Positions 10,423 to 19,451 of a DNA stretch of 64,000 nt are shown here, in pieces. The stretch's first letter is position 1, and every line of letters starts with the position of its first letter. The translations under genes and the position numbers were made by a program. The stretch is from Corynebacterium ammoniagenes DSM 20306. Lineage in GTDB: Bacteria; Actinomycetota; Actinomycetes; Mycobacteriales; Mycobacteriaceae. The notes beneath the pieces are model-generated. The model made no database searches. It was not told the origin of the DNA and saw nothing but the letters and a program-made list of their open reading frames with translations. The DNA lies in contig NZ_CP009244.1 in NCBI RefSeq assembly GCF_001941425.1, positions 1,612,001-1,676,000 of the forward strand, written 5' to 3'.

Positions 10423-11571
10423 ATGACGTTGAGCAATGCATATAGCGCCTACCTGGCAGCCAAAAACAGTGGCTGGGACCTGGTAGCAAGCTTTCATGCC
10501 CGGGTGGGATCTACGCACCCGGAAATCGTTGCTCGCGAAGACAACCTCAGCCTCGATGAAGTCAGGCTTTTATTGCGGGTGCACAACCGCATCAAGCCAG
10601 GGCACCTGGTGGCATCCAAGCTCAAGCTATCCCTCGATCACCTCAAACTGGTATCGACTGCCATGAGCAAAGTTGATAAAAAGCTGAATAATCCAGTCAA
10701 AATCCTTGACCGCATGCTGCACGCTTGCGCCAATGCCACCGTGACGGATGCCGCAATCCACATCAAAACTATCCTCGCCGAATGCACTAAGCCGGAGAAA
10801 GCGCGCCGCGTCAACCGCCTGACCTTCGCACGCGAGCCCAACGAGCACGGCATGATTCGCGTTCAAGGCTTGATTAAAGAACACCAAGCGCGCGATATCC
10901 AGCAACAGGCACAAAGCTTTATCGCCAGCGCGAAGAAAAAGAACCCGCGTTTGCAATATGACCAACTCTTCGCCAACTGGATGCTCAGAAAACTCTTCTC
11001 CTCCAACCCCGAGGGCGAGCAGAAATATCAGCCCATGGTCATCATCTCCGGCGATCCGAACGTTGATTACGCCCGCGGGCACATCAATACTTTATCCGGC
11101 GGAACCATTCCCATCGATGAAGCAGTAAACCTCGCATTGGCTGATACCGGCTATGTCGCGCACACCAGCATGAAAGATGGTCGCGCGCAGCTTAATTTCA
11201 TCCAGCCCATTATCCGCACACGCTTTTCCACCGGCGAACACCGCCTCGGAGTCATGCTAGAGACCTTGACGTGCACGCGGTGCGGGCGCGCAGCCGTGAC
11301 CTGCCAGGCGCACCACATCGATGCCTATGCTTATGTGCGCAAAGATGAACACAACTGGGATGACTTAGCGAATGCGTGCGCCCCGCACAACGCTGCGAAC
11401 GATGACAATCCCAATGCGCCGCCGAAAAATGGCCGGATTGTCCGCGATTGGCTCGGGTGGCCAGGCTATCAACCCAAACCAAACGATCCCATCCACTACA
11501 ATCCGCGGCCTATCTTTTACGAAGGATGGCGCGGCACCGCCCACGATATGGCAAATAACCAGCGGGCCTAG
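10423..11571 (+). CDS. HNH endonuclease-motif protein
   Basis: A 382-residue protein with an N-terminal helical region and a C-terminal HNH zinc finger: C284-x2-C287, then C-Q-A-H-H-I-D at 294-300 and A-C-A-P-H-N-A-A-N. The layout resembles the DUF222/HNH proteins that are frequent and often multicopy in corynebacteria and mycobacteria. The biological role is not known; a metal-dependent nuclease is inferred from the motif. An open frame extends upstream to 10288, but ATG at 10423 is chosen because TATCGT ends exactly 7 nt before it and GGGAA is adjacent. Its stop overlaps the polA stop by 4 nt, so the two genes converge with no terminator. Confidence 0.75.
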   Translation: MTLSNAYSAYLAAKNSGWDLVASFHARVGSTHPEIVAREDNLSLDEVRLLLRVHNRIKPGHLVASKLKLSLDHLKLVSTAMSKVDKKLNNPVKILDRMLHACANATVTDAAIHIKTILAECTKPEKARRVNRLTFAREPNEHGMIRVQGLIKEHQARDIQQQAQSFIASAKKKNPRLQYDQLFANWMLRKLFSSNPEGEQKYQPMVIISGDPNVDYARGHINTLSGGTIPIDEAVNLALADTGYVAHTSMKDGRAQLNFIQPIIRTRFSTGEHRLGVMLETLTCTRCGRAAVTCQAHHIDAYAYVRKDEHNWDDLANACAPHNAANDDNPNAPPKNGRIVRDWLGWPGYQPKPNDPIHYNPRPIFYEGWRGTAHDMANNQRA

Positions 11572-14198
11572 TGCGCGGCAGCATCCCAGTTATCGCCGGT
11601 GCCGGCAGAGACTTCCAGTGGCACCCGCAAGCTTATCGATGCATCCATCTCCCTTTCCACGATCTCCTGCACCTTATTAAGCTCGCCAGGAGCTACTTCG
11701 ACGACCAATTCATCGTGTACCTGCAACAGCACGCGCGATTTAAAGCCTTCGAGGGCTTGGTCGACGCGGATCATTGCGACCTTGATGATATCGGCGGCGG
11801 TGCCCTGGATGGGAGCGTTGAGTGCAGCGCGCTCGGCGTTTTCGCGTGCTAGGCGGTTATCGGAGATCAGCTCCGGCAGATAGCGACGACGACCAAAGAC
11901 CGTTGCGGTATAGCCATCCTTGCGCGCTTGCTCGACGACATCCGCGAGGTATTTCTTTACCCCGCCAAAGCGGTCGAAGTACGCATCCATCGTTTTCTTC
12001 GCCTCGCCGGCAGGAATCGACAGCTGCTGCGATAGCCCGAATGCCGATAGGCCGTAGACCAAACCATACGACATGGCCTTGACTCGGCGGCGCAGCTCAG
12101 ATGTCACCTTGTCGACGGGCACATCGAAGACGCGCGAGCCGACATAGTTGTGTAAGTCCTCGCCTTCCTTATATGCCTCAATCAAACCCGGGTCCTGCGA
12201 CAGGTGCGCCATTACGCGCATTTCAATCTGCGAATAGTCCGCAGTCAACAAGGTTTCATAGCCTTCGCCCACGATAAACGCCGAGCGGATAGTCCGGCCT
12301 GATTCCGTGCGCACCGGGATATTTTGCAGGTTCGGCTCCGTCGACGACAAGCGCCCCGTCGAAGCCACCGTCTGATTGAATGTCGTGTGGATACGCCCAT
12401 CCGGCTGCACCGTTTTAATCAAGCCTTCCAGAGTGGTCTTCAGCTTTTGATACTCGCGGTGCGCTAACAGGTGATCCAAAAACGGGTGCGGATGATTAAT
12501 CGCCAGCTGCTCAATTTCTTTCGCCGCCGTAGAATACCCTGTCTTCGTCTTCTTCGTCTTCGGCAAATCCAACGTCTCAAACAAGACAGTTTGCAGCTGC
12601 TTCGGAGAATTCAGATTAAGTGTGTCATCGCCGGCCAGCTCGCGCGCCGCCTTTTCTTCCGCGGCCACGTGGTTGGCAAAGACTTCCTGCTGCGACTCCA
12701 GTGTGTCCACATTGACGGCAATACCGGTTGCTTCCATCTTCGCCAAAATAGAGACCAGAGGAATTTCCAGCTCGGCATAAAGCTGGTAGGAATCAATCTC
12801 CTGCAAAGCCTTCGTTAACTCCACGGTCAGCTCCATGATGGCGACGGCGGAGTCGATGCCGCCGGTGTCATCGAGAAGCGAAAGCTGCTCGCTGGAAGCC
12901 TCGAGTGTCTTGCGCAAGTGGCGCTGGTAGACATCGGGAAGTTCGTAAGTGCGTTGTCCAGGTCGCAAGAGATAGGCCGCGAGCGCGGTGTCGTGCGCGA
13001 TGCCGTTTAAGGTAATGCCGCGGCCTTGAAGCATGTGATAGGCCGCCTTGGCCTCATGCAAGAATTTCTCCGCATCAGATTCCAGCCAGGCAGCCAGCGC
13101 TTTATCATCTTCTGCCGATAAGTCGGCGAGTTCGGCGTGGATGGCGTCAAAGGTGTCATCGACAAGCGAAATGCTCGTGGCGTCACCTTGTCCAGGTCGG
13201 CCGTCGCCGGTGATAAAGACAGCAACACCGGTCTTGTCTTTCAGCCACTGCTTCAAGCTTTGCGATGTCACGCTGACCTTGACCGCATCTTCTGTCTCCG
13301 GCTCCGCGCCCTCGATATTAGGAAACGCATCCACCACGCGCTCGCGAAGGTTGACGCCGAACTCGAGTTCATCGAAAAGCTGCGCGATCGTCGCCGTCTC
13401 CGCCGACTTAAAGGCCAAGTCCTGCGGGCCGACTTCTAAGTCCATGTCCGTAATCATTTGCGTCAAGGTGCGGTTTAAACGCACCTGCTCAATGCGCTCG
13501 CGCAGGTTATTGCCCACGACACCCTTGATGTCTTCGGCGTGATTTAACAGATTGTCTAGGTCCTCATACTGCAAAATCCACTTTAAAGCCGTCTTCTCCC
13601 CGACTTTGGGAACGCCCGGCAGATTGTCCGAGGTATCCCCGCGCAGCGCCGCATAATCCGGATACTGCTGCGGTGTCAGGCCATATTTTTCCTCCACTGC
13701 TTCCGGGGTAAACCGGTGCAGCTTGGACACACCCTGCATGGGATATAACACCGTGGTGGAGTCGTTGACCAGCTGCAAATAGTCCCTATCGCCGGTAACA
13801 ATCAGCGTGTCGAATTCATCCATCTGCGTTGCCTGGGTGGCCAAGGTGGCCAAAATATCATCGGCCTCGAAGTTCTCCCGCGACAAGGTGGTAATGCCCA
13901 TTTTGTCTAGAACATCGCGAATAATCGTTACCTGGCCCTTGAATTCCTCCGGGGCAGATTCCCGCTGCGCTTTATACTCCGGGAACATCTCCGTGCGGAA
14001 CGTCTTGCGCCCCACGTCGAAGGCAACGGCGATGGAGTCGGGCTTTTCCTCGCCCACTAAAGCAGCCATCATGGACATAAATCCATAAACAGCATTGGTG
14101 TGTTGCCCGCCGGAGGTAGAAAACTTATCTACCGGCAGAGCGTAGAACGCGCGAAATGCCATGGAATGGCCGTCAATGAGAAGTAGCTTTGAAGTCAC
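11568..14198 (-). CDS. polA: DNA polymerase I
   Basis: An 876-residue family A polymerase for Okazaki-fragment processing and repair synthesis. The N-terminal 290 residues form a 5'-3' exonuclease/FEN domain (L-L-L-I-D-G-H-S-M-A-F-R-A-F at the start; D-D-I-L-A-T-L; G-D-T-S-D-N-L-P-G-V). The middle 3'-5' exonuclease domain lacks the usual catalytic acidic set, as in other actinobacteria, so proofreading is probably absent. The polymerase domain shows motif A (T-A-D-Y-S-Q-I-E-M-R), motif B (R-R-R-V-K-A-M-S-Y-G-L-V-Y-G) and motif C (V-H-D-E-L-V-V-E-V). GTG at 14198 is chosen over the in-frame GTG at 14240: homology starts right after it, and TACACT ends 7 nt upstream, the leaderless spacing. Confidence 0.97.
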   Translation of the reverse strand: MTSKLLLIDGHSMAFRAFYALPVDKFSTSGGQHTNAVYGFMSMMAALVGEEKPDSIAVAFDVGRKTFRTEMFPEYKAQRESAPEEFKGQVTIIRDVLDKMGITTLSRENFEADDILATLATQATQMDEFDTLIVTGDRDYLQLVNDSTTVLYPMQGVSKLHRFTPEAVEEKYGLTPQQYPDYAALRGDTSDNLPGVPKVGEKTALKWILQYEDLDNLLNHAEDIKGVVGNNLRERIEQVRLNRTLTQMITDMDLEVGPQDLAFKSAETATIAQLFDELEFGVNLRERVVDAFPNIEGAEPETEDAVKVSVTSQSLKQWLKDKTGVAVFITGDGRPGQGDATSISLVDDTFDAIHAELADLSAEDDKALAAWLESDAEKFLHEAKAAYHMLQGRGITLNGIAHDTALAAYLLRPGQRTYELPDVYQRHLRKTLEASSEQLSLLDDTGGIDSAVAIMELTVELTKALQEIDSYQLYAELEIPLVSILAKMEATGIAVNVDTLESQQEVFANHVAAEEKAARELAGDDTLNLNSPKQLQTVLFETLDLPKTKKTKTGYSTAAKEIEQLAINHPHPFLDHLLAHREYQKLKTTLEGLIKTVQPDGRIHTTFNQTVASTGRLSSTEPNLQNIPVRTESGRTIRSAFIVGEGYETLLTADYSQIEMRVMAHLSQDPGLIEAYKEGEDLHNYVGSRVFDVPVDKVTSELRRRVKAMSYGLVYGLSAFGLSQQLSIPAGEAKKTMDAYFDRFGGVKKYLADVVEQARKDGYTATVFGRRRYLPELISDNRLARENAERAALNAPIQGTAADIIKVAMIRVDQALEGFKSRVLLQVHDELVVEVAPGELNKVQEIVEREMDASISLRVPLEVSAGTGDNWDAAAH

Positions 14199-14262
14199 GT
14201 CTACCAGTGTAGACGGCGTGATTTTATTTTTGCGAACCACTTACGCTACTATCTTCTTGTAC

Positions 14263-14339
14263 GCCCTTGTAGCCCAATTGGCAGAGGCAACGGATTCAAA
14301 ACCCGTCCAGTGTGAGTTCGAGTCTCACCAGGGGCACCA
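14263..14339 (+). tRNA. tRNA-Leu (anticodon CAA), class I shape, CCA encoded
   Basis: A full cloverleaf can be drawn: acceptor GCCCTTG/CAGGGGC (one G-U), D-arm GCC...GGC, anticodon stem ACGGA/CCCGT with loop TTCAAAA, T-arm GTGAG-TTCGAGT-CTCAC, and a genomic CCA at 14337-14339. The anticodon at 14297-14299 is CAA, reading UUG (Leu). The variable loop is only 5 nt, whereas bacterial leucine tRNAs normally have a long variable arm, and pair 31-39 is an A-C mismatch. The identity is therefore taken from the anticodon only. Confidence 0.85.
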
Positions 14340-14346
14340 TAATAAA

Positions 14347-14376
14347 ACCCTCGCAGGAGAGCTTTTCTGCGAGGGT
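14347..14376. terminator. Bidirectional terminator between tRNA-Leu and the M20 gene
   Basis: A 10-bp perfect stem ACCCTCGCAG/CTGCGAGGGT with a 10-nt loop. T-rich flanks on both sides suit termination of both the tRNA and the convergent amidohydrolase. Confidence 0.85.
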
Positions 14377-14386
14377 ATTGTCGTGT

Positions 14387-15589
14387 CTAGGACGCGACGT
14401 AAGCACCGATTGCAGCCACGGCGGCGCGAACACCGGTGGCCAGGGTGGGCTCTTCTACGGGCAAGAAGCGTGGCGAATGGTTTTTCGCTGGGTTGTCATC
14501 ATCGGCCGCGGCTCCGCCGAAGAACCAGAACATGCTGGGCACATCAATCGAATCAGCCAGGTGGCCAAAATCTTCCGAGCCCATCAAAGGTGGGGTTTCA
14601 ATGACTTTGTCCTCGCCGAGTTCCGCGCGCAGGGCTGTGGCGACGCGTGCGCCTTCCTCGGCGTGGTTTTTCAGCTGCGGGAAGGTATAAATTTCCTCGA
14701 TATCAGGCTGCGGCGCACCCGAGGCTTCAGCTTCGGCGTTGACAATGCGGGTGATCGCATTTAAGACCTGCTCTCGCACATCCGGTGTCAAGGTGCGAAT
14801 ATTCAGCTTGAGCTCCGCGCGGTCCGGGATGATATTTTCCTTCAGGCCCGCATTAAACGTCCCCACGGTCACCACCGCAGAATCCAACGGCGCAATTTCG
14901 CGGCCCACAATAGTTTGCAGGCGGGTGACAATATGCGCACCTAAGACAATCGGGTCAATGGAATCCTGCGGCTGGGATCCGTGCGATTGTTCCCCATGCA
15001 ACGTGATTTTCAGCGAATCGGCCGCGGCCATGGCGGCATTCAAGGTGTAGTGCAAGGTGCCCGATTCAAAAGGAAACACGTGCTGGCCCAAGACAATGTC
15101 CGGTTTCGGCGCCTTGTCCCACAGCCCATCGGCGACCATGGCGCGGGAGCCTTCGGCGGTTTCTTCCGCCGGTTGGAAAATCCACACGATGGTCCCCGCC
15201 CACGCGTCACGCTGCTCGTGAATCAGGCGCGCGGCGGTCAACGCGGCGGTGACGTGGCTATCGTGTCCACAGCCATGCATTACCGGCACGGTGGCACCAT
15301 CTAATTCGCCAGTGCTTGTCGATGCATATTCCACGCCCGTCTTCTCCTCAATCGGCAAAGCATCGGTGTCCGCGCGAAAAGCGACCGTAGGACCGTCACC
15401 GTTGCGCTCGATGGCGACTACGCCGGTGCCGCCGCATCGAAAGTGTTCGATGCCAATATCATCGAGTTCTTTTTCGATAAATTCCTGCGTCTTGTACTCC
15501 TGCATGGATAGCTCGGGGTTTTGGTGCAGGTGCCGGTAGGTGGCAATCATTTTTTCATGTGCTGAGGTGCTCAAATCGGTATTAATCAT
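14387..15589 (-). CDS. M20-family amidohydrolase (N-acyl-amino-acid / hippurate hydrolase type)
   Basis: A 400-residue metallopeptidase-fold enzyme. It cleaves an amide bond in a small N-acylated substrate, with two metal ions. Metal-binding motifs are M-H-G-C-G-H-D-S-H (around residue 108), E-E (Q-P-A-E-E-T-A-E-G, the catalytic Glu), the G-Q-H-V-F-P motif and G-S-E-D-F-G-H near the C-terminus, the order typical of the AmhX/HipO/AbgB group. A dimerisation lid lies between. No signal peptide, so cytoplasmic. In corynebacteria close relatives include the skin aminoacylase AgaA that frees odorants from N-acyl-glutamine, but family reading alone does not set the acyl group. ATG at 15589 has GGGG and a TACTTT box 7 nt upstream. 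Confidence 0.88.
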   Translation of the reverse strand: MINTDLSTSAHEKMIATYRHLHQNPELSMQEYKTQEFIEKELDDIGIEHFRCGGTGVVAIERNGDGPTVAFRADTDALPIEEKTGVEYASTSTGELDGATVPVMHGCGHDSHVTAALTAARLIHEQRDAWAGTIVWIFQPAEETAEGSRAMVADGLWDKAPKPDIVLGQHVFPFESGTLHYTLNAAMAAADSLKITLHGEQSHGSQPQDSIDPIVLGAHIVTRLQTIVGREIAPLDSAVVTVGTFNAGLKENIIPDRAELKLNIRTLTPDVREQVLNAITRIVNAEAEASGAPQPDIEEIYTFPQLKNHAEEGARVATALRAELGEDKVIETPPLMGSEDFGHLADSIDVPSMFWFFGGAAADDDNPAKNHSPRFLPVEEPTLATGVRAAVAAIGAYVAS

Positions 15590-15667
15590 AAACCCCAAAG
15601 TACTCGTGGTTTTGCCGCTTGAGTATCGTATGGACAGATTCCAACCACTTTTTCAGGAGAAATTCAT

Positions 15668-15994
15668 ATGCGCACCAAGCTTGCCGCTGTCATCACCGCT
15701 ACCGCTGTGACCTTGACACCAGTAACCGTGGCCAACGCCCAGGAGCTATCGTCTCAGGTGGAGACGTCCTCAGAAAATCTCTCGTCCTCATTTACTGGCT
15801 CCTCTTCAGGCTCGTCGACCGGCTCGTCGGTCCCAGTTCCCCAGCGCACGGAGAGCACGGTGCTCAATATCATCCGCGATGTGCTCGTTTCCGTCGGCGT
15901 GTGGGCAGGCCTGGGTTCTTTTTACGGCAGCGTGATTGCGCCACACATTCCGCACTTTAATATTTATGACGTGCTGCCTTTCCTTCGCGGATAG
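15668..15994 (+). CDS. Small exported Ser-rich protein, function unknown
   Basis: A 108-residue protein with a clear Sec signal peptide (Arg/Lys, hydrophobic core, cleavage likely after A-N-A, about residue 24). A Ser/Gly/Thr-rich low-complexity segment follows (about 28-58), then a C-terminal segment with a hydrophobic stretch V-L-V-S-V-G-V-W-A-G-L-G-S-F-Y-G that may be a membrane anchor or amphipathic helix. I do not recognise the family; small proteins of this form are common in the corynebacterial envelope. The AGGAG site lies 7 nt before the ATG. It precedes the DUF368 gene by about 75 bp on the same strand, so the two could be co-expressed. Confidence 0.7.
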   Translation: MRTKLAAVITATAVTLTPVTVANAQELSSQVETSSENLSSSFTGSSSGSSTGSSVPVPQRTESTVLNIIRDVLVSVGVWAGLGSFYGSVIAPHIPHFNIYDVLPFLRG

Positions 15995-16070
15995 CCCGCG
16001 TGGGGATTAAATTTTATGCGCATACACGTGTACCGTGAAACGTTGTTCTATACACGTTAAGGGGTTAACT

Positions 16071-16910
16071 TTGCAGCACATTTTCAATCTAATTCGCGGC
16101 GCGTTAATCGGTTCAGCCGAACTCGTGCCGGGAATCTCCGGCGGTACCGTGGCGCTGATCGTCGGCATTTATGAACGAGCCCTGGCCAGCGCGGATAAGA
16201 TCATCAAGGGCAAGTTTAAAGAAGTCGATTGGCTCTTAATTTTATTCGTCGGCGTCGGCATGGTCGCCGCCGTCTTTGGCATGTCGAGTGTCCTGTCTGC
16301 CTTCGTCGACAATAACTTCTCCATCTCCCATGCATTATTCATGGGCATGGTCGCAGTATCGATTATCGTGCCACTTTCGATGATGAGCGCTGAGGAACGC
16401 CGCAAGCCCATCTACTGGCTCTACGGCCTGATTTCCGCCGTGGTCATCTTCGTGGTCACCGGCTTTACCGCCGATGCTGTCGAGGACCCTAGCCTGATTG
16501 TTATCTTCTTCGCCGCCGCCGTCGCGGTCTGCGCGCTGATTATGCCGGGTGTTTCCGGCTCGCTCATCTTGTTAATGCTCGGGCTTTACCAGCCAGTTAT
16601 CGCCGCGGTCTCGGAGCGCAACCTGACTATCATCGTCGTGTTTATCGCCGGTGCTATCTGCGGTCTCATCGTTTTTGTCCGCGTTCTCAACTGGCTGCTA
16701 GACAATCGCCGTGGCGGCACGCTCGCAGTCATGTCTGGTTTCATGCTCGGCTCCCTGCGCGCGCTGTGGCCGTGGGGCGAGAAGCAGGATGCCGGTTCGC
16801 TGGCTATCATCGTGATGTTTATCCTCGGCGCGGCCATCGTGGGCGGTTTTATTTATGCGGATACACGCATCGCTAAGAAAAAGACCGCAGAAATGCAGGC
16901 GGCCCACTAA
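16071..16910 (+). CDS. DUF368 membrane protein, PopT-type undecaprenyl-phosphate translocase candidate
   Basis: A 279-residue polytopic protein with about eight membrane segments. The two inverted DUF368 signatures are present: A-E-L-V-P-G-I-S-G-G-T-V-A near the N-terminus and A-L-I-M-P-G-V-S-G-S-L-I-L in the middle. Work published in 2022 showed that DUF368 proteins (PopT) recycle the undecaprenyl-phosphate lipid carrier across the membrane, alongside DedA-family UptA. Assigning that role here is by family. The frame is open from GTG 16035, but TTG at 16071 is preferred because AAGGGG lies 6 nt upstream. Corynebacteria use decaprenyl-phosphate for arabinogalactan and mannan synthesis and undecaprenyl carriers for peptidoglycan, so the exact lipid is open. 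The stop abuts the next gene's ATG. Confidence 0.85.
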   Translation: MQHIFNLIRGALIGSAELVPGISGGTVALIVGIYERALASADKIIKGKFKEVDWLLILFVGVGMVAAVFGMSSVLSAFVDNNFSISHALFMGMVAVSIIVPLSMMSAEERRKPIYWLYGLISAVVIFVVTGFTADAVEDPSLIVIFFAAAVAVCALIMPGVSGSLILLMLGLYQPVIAAVSERNLTIIVVFIAGAICGLIVFVRVLNWLLDNRRGGTLAVMSGFMLGSLRALWPWGEKQDAGSLAIIVMFILGAAIVGGFIYADTRIAKKKTAEMQAAH

Positions 16911-17777
16911 ATGAAATACAAGGTACTCGCAGCGCTGGCCTCGGTGACGGTACTATCCGGCTGCGTCACCAACTCCGAGCCCGCACTTCCCGACGGCTGG
17001 GAAGAGATAACCCCCGAGCGTGTCGATGCCATCGCCGCCATGGTCGACGACGAAGACGGCGTGCTCACCGCCGGTACTAATCCCCCATTCGCACCGTTTG
17101 AGTTCAAAGACGATGCCGGCAATATCGTCGGCGTCGAAATGGACCTCGCGCGAGCGATGGCCAGCGTCATGGGATTGGATTTTCAGCCCGTCGAGCAAGA
17201 CTTCGCCATGATTTTGCCGTCAATTCAAGGCGGACAACTAGACATTGGCGTTTCCGGGTTTACAGATACGGAAGAACGTCGCCAGAACTTCGACTTCGTC
17301 AACTACCTGTACGCGGGTATTCAATGGGCCCAGCCGACATCGACAAGCAAAGATGTCGACCCCGAAAATGCCTGTGGGCTTACTGTTGCCGTGCAGCGCA
17401 CTACCGTGTCTGAAACCGACGATGTGCGCCCCAAAGCCGCAGAGTGCGACGGCGACCTGGAAATCTTAAGCTATGACACCTCCGATAATGCTGCCATCGC
17501 AGCCTTAACCGGCCGCGCGGATGCGCTGTCGGCGGACTCCCCCGTCACTGCCTATGCCGTCAACCGCTCCGACGGCCAGCTGGAAATGGTCGGCGAGATG
17601 TTTGATGCTGCCCCTTATGGCATGGCTGTGGCCAAAGATTCCGACTACGGTCCCGCGATGGCTGCTGCCCTACAACACCTGATTGATACCGGAGATTATG
17701 CCCGCATTCTTGCCCAATGGGGTATTGAAGACGGACTCATCGACACGGCAATGATTAATGAAAGGCCCCAATCATGA
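16911..17777 (+). CDS. Amino-acid ABC transporter substrate-binding lipoprotein
   Basis: A 288-residue periplasmic-type binding protein of the SBP_bac_3 (polar amino acid) family. A lipobox L-S-G-C ends at Cys18, so it is lipid-anchored on the outside of the cytoplasmic membrane. Family features are G-T-N-P-P-F-A-P-F-E-F, G-V-E-M-D-L-A-R-A-M and the D-F-x4-P-x-L/I-x2-G-x-L-D motif (I-L-P-S-I-Q-G-G-Q-L-D-I). It captures an amino acid and hands it to the permease encoded next. Its ATG directly follows the stop of the DUF368 gene, and its stop overlaps the permease ATG (ATGA), so the four genes 16071-19451 are probably one transcript. Confidence 0.92.
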   Translation: MKYKVLAALASVTVLSGCVTNSEPALPDGWEEITPERVDAIAAMVDDEDGVLTAGTNPPFAPFEFKDDAGNIVGVEMDLARAMASVMGLDFQPVEQDFAMILPSIQGGQLDIGVSGFTDTEERRQNFDFVNYLYAGIQWAQPTSTSKDVDPENACGLTVAVQRTTVSETDDVRPKAAECDGDLEILSYDTSDNAAIAALTGRADALSADSPVTAYAVNRSDGQLEMVGEMFDAAPYGMAVAKDSDYGPAMAAALQHLIDTGDYARILAQWGIEDGLIDTAMINERPQS

Positions 17778-18691
17778 GTACCCCTGAGAGGATCCAAGCA
17801 AAACCCCTGCGCCACCCCTGGCGCTGGACCTTCGCCGTCATCATCTTGCTACTCGCCGCATGGTTTATCATCGGCGCAGCCCGCAACGAGGCCTACGGCT
17901 GGGATACCTACTTCGCCTATCTTCTAGACACCCGGATTGCCATTGCGTCCTTGCACACCTTGGCTATTACCTTGCTGGCGATGATCATCGGCGTGGTCGG
18001 CGGCGCCATCCTGGCTGTGCTGCGCATGTCGCCGAACCCCGTGCTGCGCTCAGTGTCCTGGATTTTCCTCTGGGTCTTTCGTGGCACGCCCATCTACGTC
18101 CAGCTGGTGTTTTGGGGCCTGCTCGGAGCACTCTATCAATCCATTAACTTAGGCTTTGCCGAAATCTCTTTGGAAGGCGTGCTCTCCTCGGCCTTCTTCT
18201 TGTCCGTGGTTGGTCTGGGCCTGAATGAAGCCGCCTATATGGCGGAGATTGTGCGCTCCGGTATTTCTTCGGTGCCGGAGGGCCAGAAGGAAGCATCGAA
18301 AGCATTGGGCATGGGCTGGTGGATGACCATGCGCCGCACCGTCATGCCGCAGGCGATGCGCATTATTATCCCGCCAACGGGCAATGAATTCATCTCACTG
18401 CTCAAGACTTCGTCCCTGGTGGTCGCTATTCCCTACACCCACGAAATCTTCGGCCGCGCCACCGATATCTCCGCAGCGCTGTTTGAGCCCATCCCGCTGC
18501 TGATGGTCGCTGCCACCTGGTACCTGGTTATTACCTCCATTTTCATGGTCGGCCAGCACTACCTGGAAAAGTACTATGAAAAGGGAGCTACCCGCGAGCT
18601 CACCGGCCGCCAACTCGCTGCCTTAGCTGATGCCGAAGGTACTATTCCCCGCAACGTATCTGTGATCCCGGAGGTCAACCGCAATGAATAA
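17774..18691 (+). CDS. Amino-acid ABC transporter permease
   Basis: A 305-residue inner-membrane subunit of the HisMQ/GlnP type. Five to six membrane segments are visible, with the EAA loop [13 protein letters not shown]...G-Q-x-E-A-S-K-A-L-G that docks on the ATPase. One permease gene is present, so the channel is presumably a homodimer. It is about 50-70 residues longer than minimal family members, because of a cytoplasmic N-terminal extension and a C-terminal tail after the last helix. The tail overlaps the ATPase gene by 8 nt. The substrate (glutamine, arginine, cystine or another polar amino acid) is not resolved by sequence. Confidence 0.92.
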   Translation: MSTPERIQAKPLRHPWRWTFAVIILLLAAWFIIGAARNEAYGWDTYFAYLLDTRIAIASLHTLAITLLAMIIGVVGGAILAVLRMSPNPVLRSVSWIFLWVFRGTPIYVQLVFWGLLGALYQSINLGFAEISLEGVLSSAFFLSVVGLGLNEAAYMAEIVRSGISSVPEGQKEASKALGMGWWMTMRRTVMPQAMRIIIPPTGNEFISLLKTSSLVVAIPYTHEIFGRATDISAALFEPIPLLMVAATWYLVITSIFMVGQHYLEKYYEKGATRELTGRQLAALADAEGTIPRNVSVIPEVNRNE

Positions 18692-19451
18692 ACCCATGGT
18701 CGAGGCCATCGATGTCTACAAGTCTTTTGGCCAGCTCGAAGTACTCAAGGGCATCAATGTCACGGTTGAGCCCGGCGAGGTCATGTGTCTCATCGGTCCC
18801 TCGGGCTCCGGTAAATCGACGTTTTTGCGGTGCGTGAACCACTTGGAAAAGATCACTGCGGGCAGGCTGTATGTCGATGGCGATTTCGTGGGCTATCGCG
18901 AGCGCGACGGCGTGCTTTATGAAATCTCGGAAAAAGATGCCTCGCTGCAGCGCCAGCACATCGGCATGGTCTTTCAGTCCTTTAACCTTTTCAGCCACCG
19001 CACGGCGTTAGAAAATATCATGGAAGCGCCAGTCCACATCAAAGGCATCAAGCCGGACGTGGCCAAAAAGAGGGCCATGGAACTACTGGACCAGGTGGGC
19101 TTGGCGCACAAGGCCACGGCGTATCCAGTCCAGCTTTCTGGTGGGCAGCAACAGCGCGTGGCTATCGCGCGTGCGGTGGCCATGGACCCGAAGCTTATGC
19201 TTTTCGATGAACCCACCTCCGCGCTTGACCCCGAACTCGTTGGCGAAGTTCTGCGCGTGATGAAAGACTTAGCCTCCGGTGGTATGACCATGATTGTGGT
19301 GACCCACGAGATGGGCTTTGCGCGTGAAGTCGCGGACAAGGTCGTGTTTATGGCCGACGGTGCTGTGGTGGAAATGGGCACTCCTGAGCAGGTGCTGGAC
19401 AATCCACAGCAGCCACGCACAAAGGAGTTTTTGTCGTCGCTTTTAAAGTGA
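18684..19451 (+). CDS. Amino-acid ABC transporter ATP-binding protein (GlnQ type)
   Basis: A 255-residue ATPase: Walker [10 protein letters not shown] at 38-46, Q-loop V-F-Q-S-F-N-L-F, signature L-S-G-G-Q-Q-Q-R, Walker [13 protein letters not shown], and the switch His in V-V-T-H-E-M-G-F. It belongs to the polar amino acid uptake subgroup and powers the importer with the two preceding genes. Between Walker A and the Q-loop is an insert of about 15 residues ([11 protein letters not shown] region), seen in some actinobacterial members. Its last codons overlap the end of the convergent TSUP gene by 9 nt. Confidence 0.95.
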   Translation: MNKPMVEAIDVYKSFGQLEVLKGINVTVEPGEVMCLIGPSGSGKSTFLRCVNHLEKITAGRLYVDGDFVGYRERDGVLYEISEKDASLQRQHIGMVFQSFNLFSHRTALENIMEAPVHIKGIKPDVAKKRAMELLDQVGLAHKATAYPVQLSGGQQQRVAIARAVAMDPKLMLFDEPTSALDPELVGEVLRVMKDLASGGMTMIVVTHEMGFAREVADKVVFMADGAVVEMGTPEQVLDNPQQPRTKEFLSSLLK

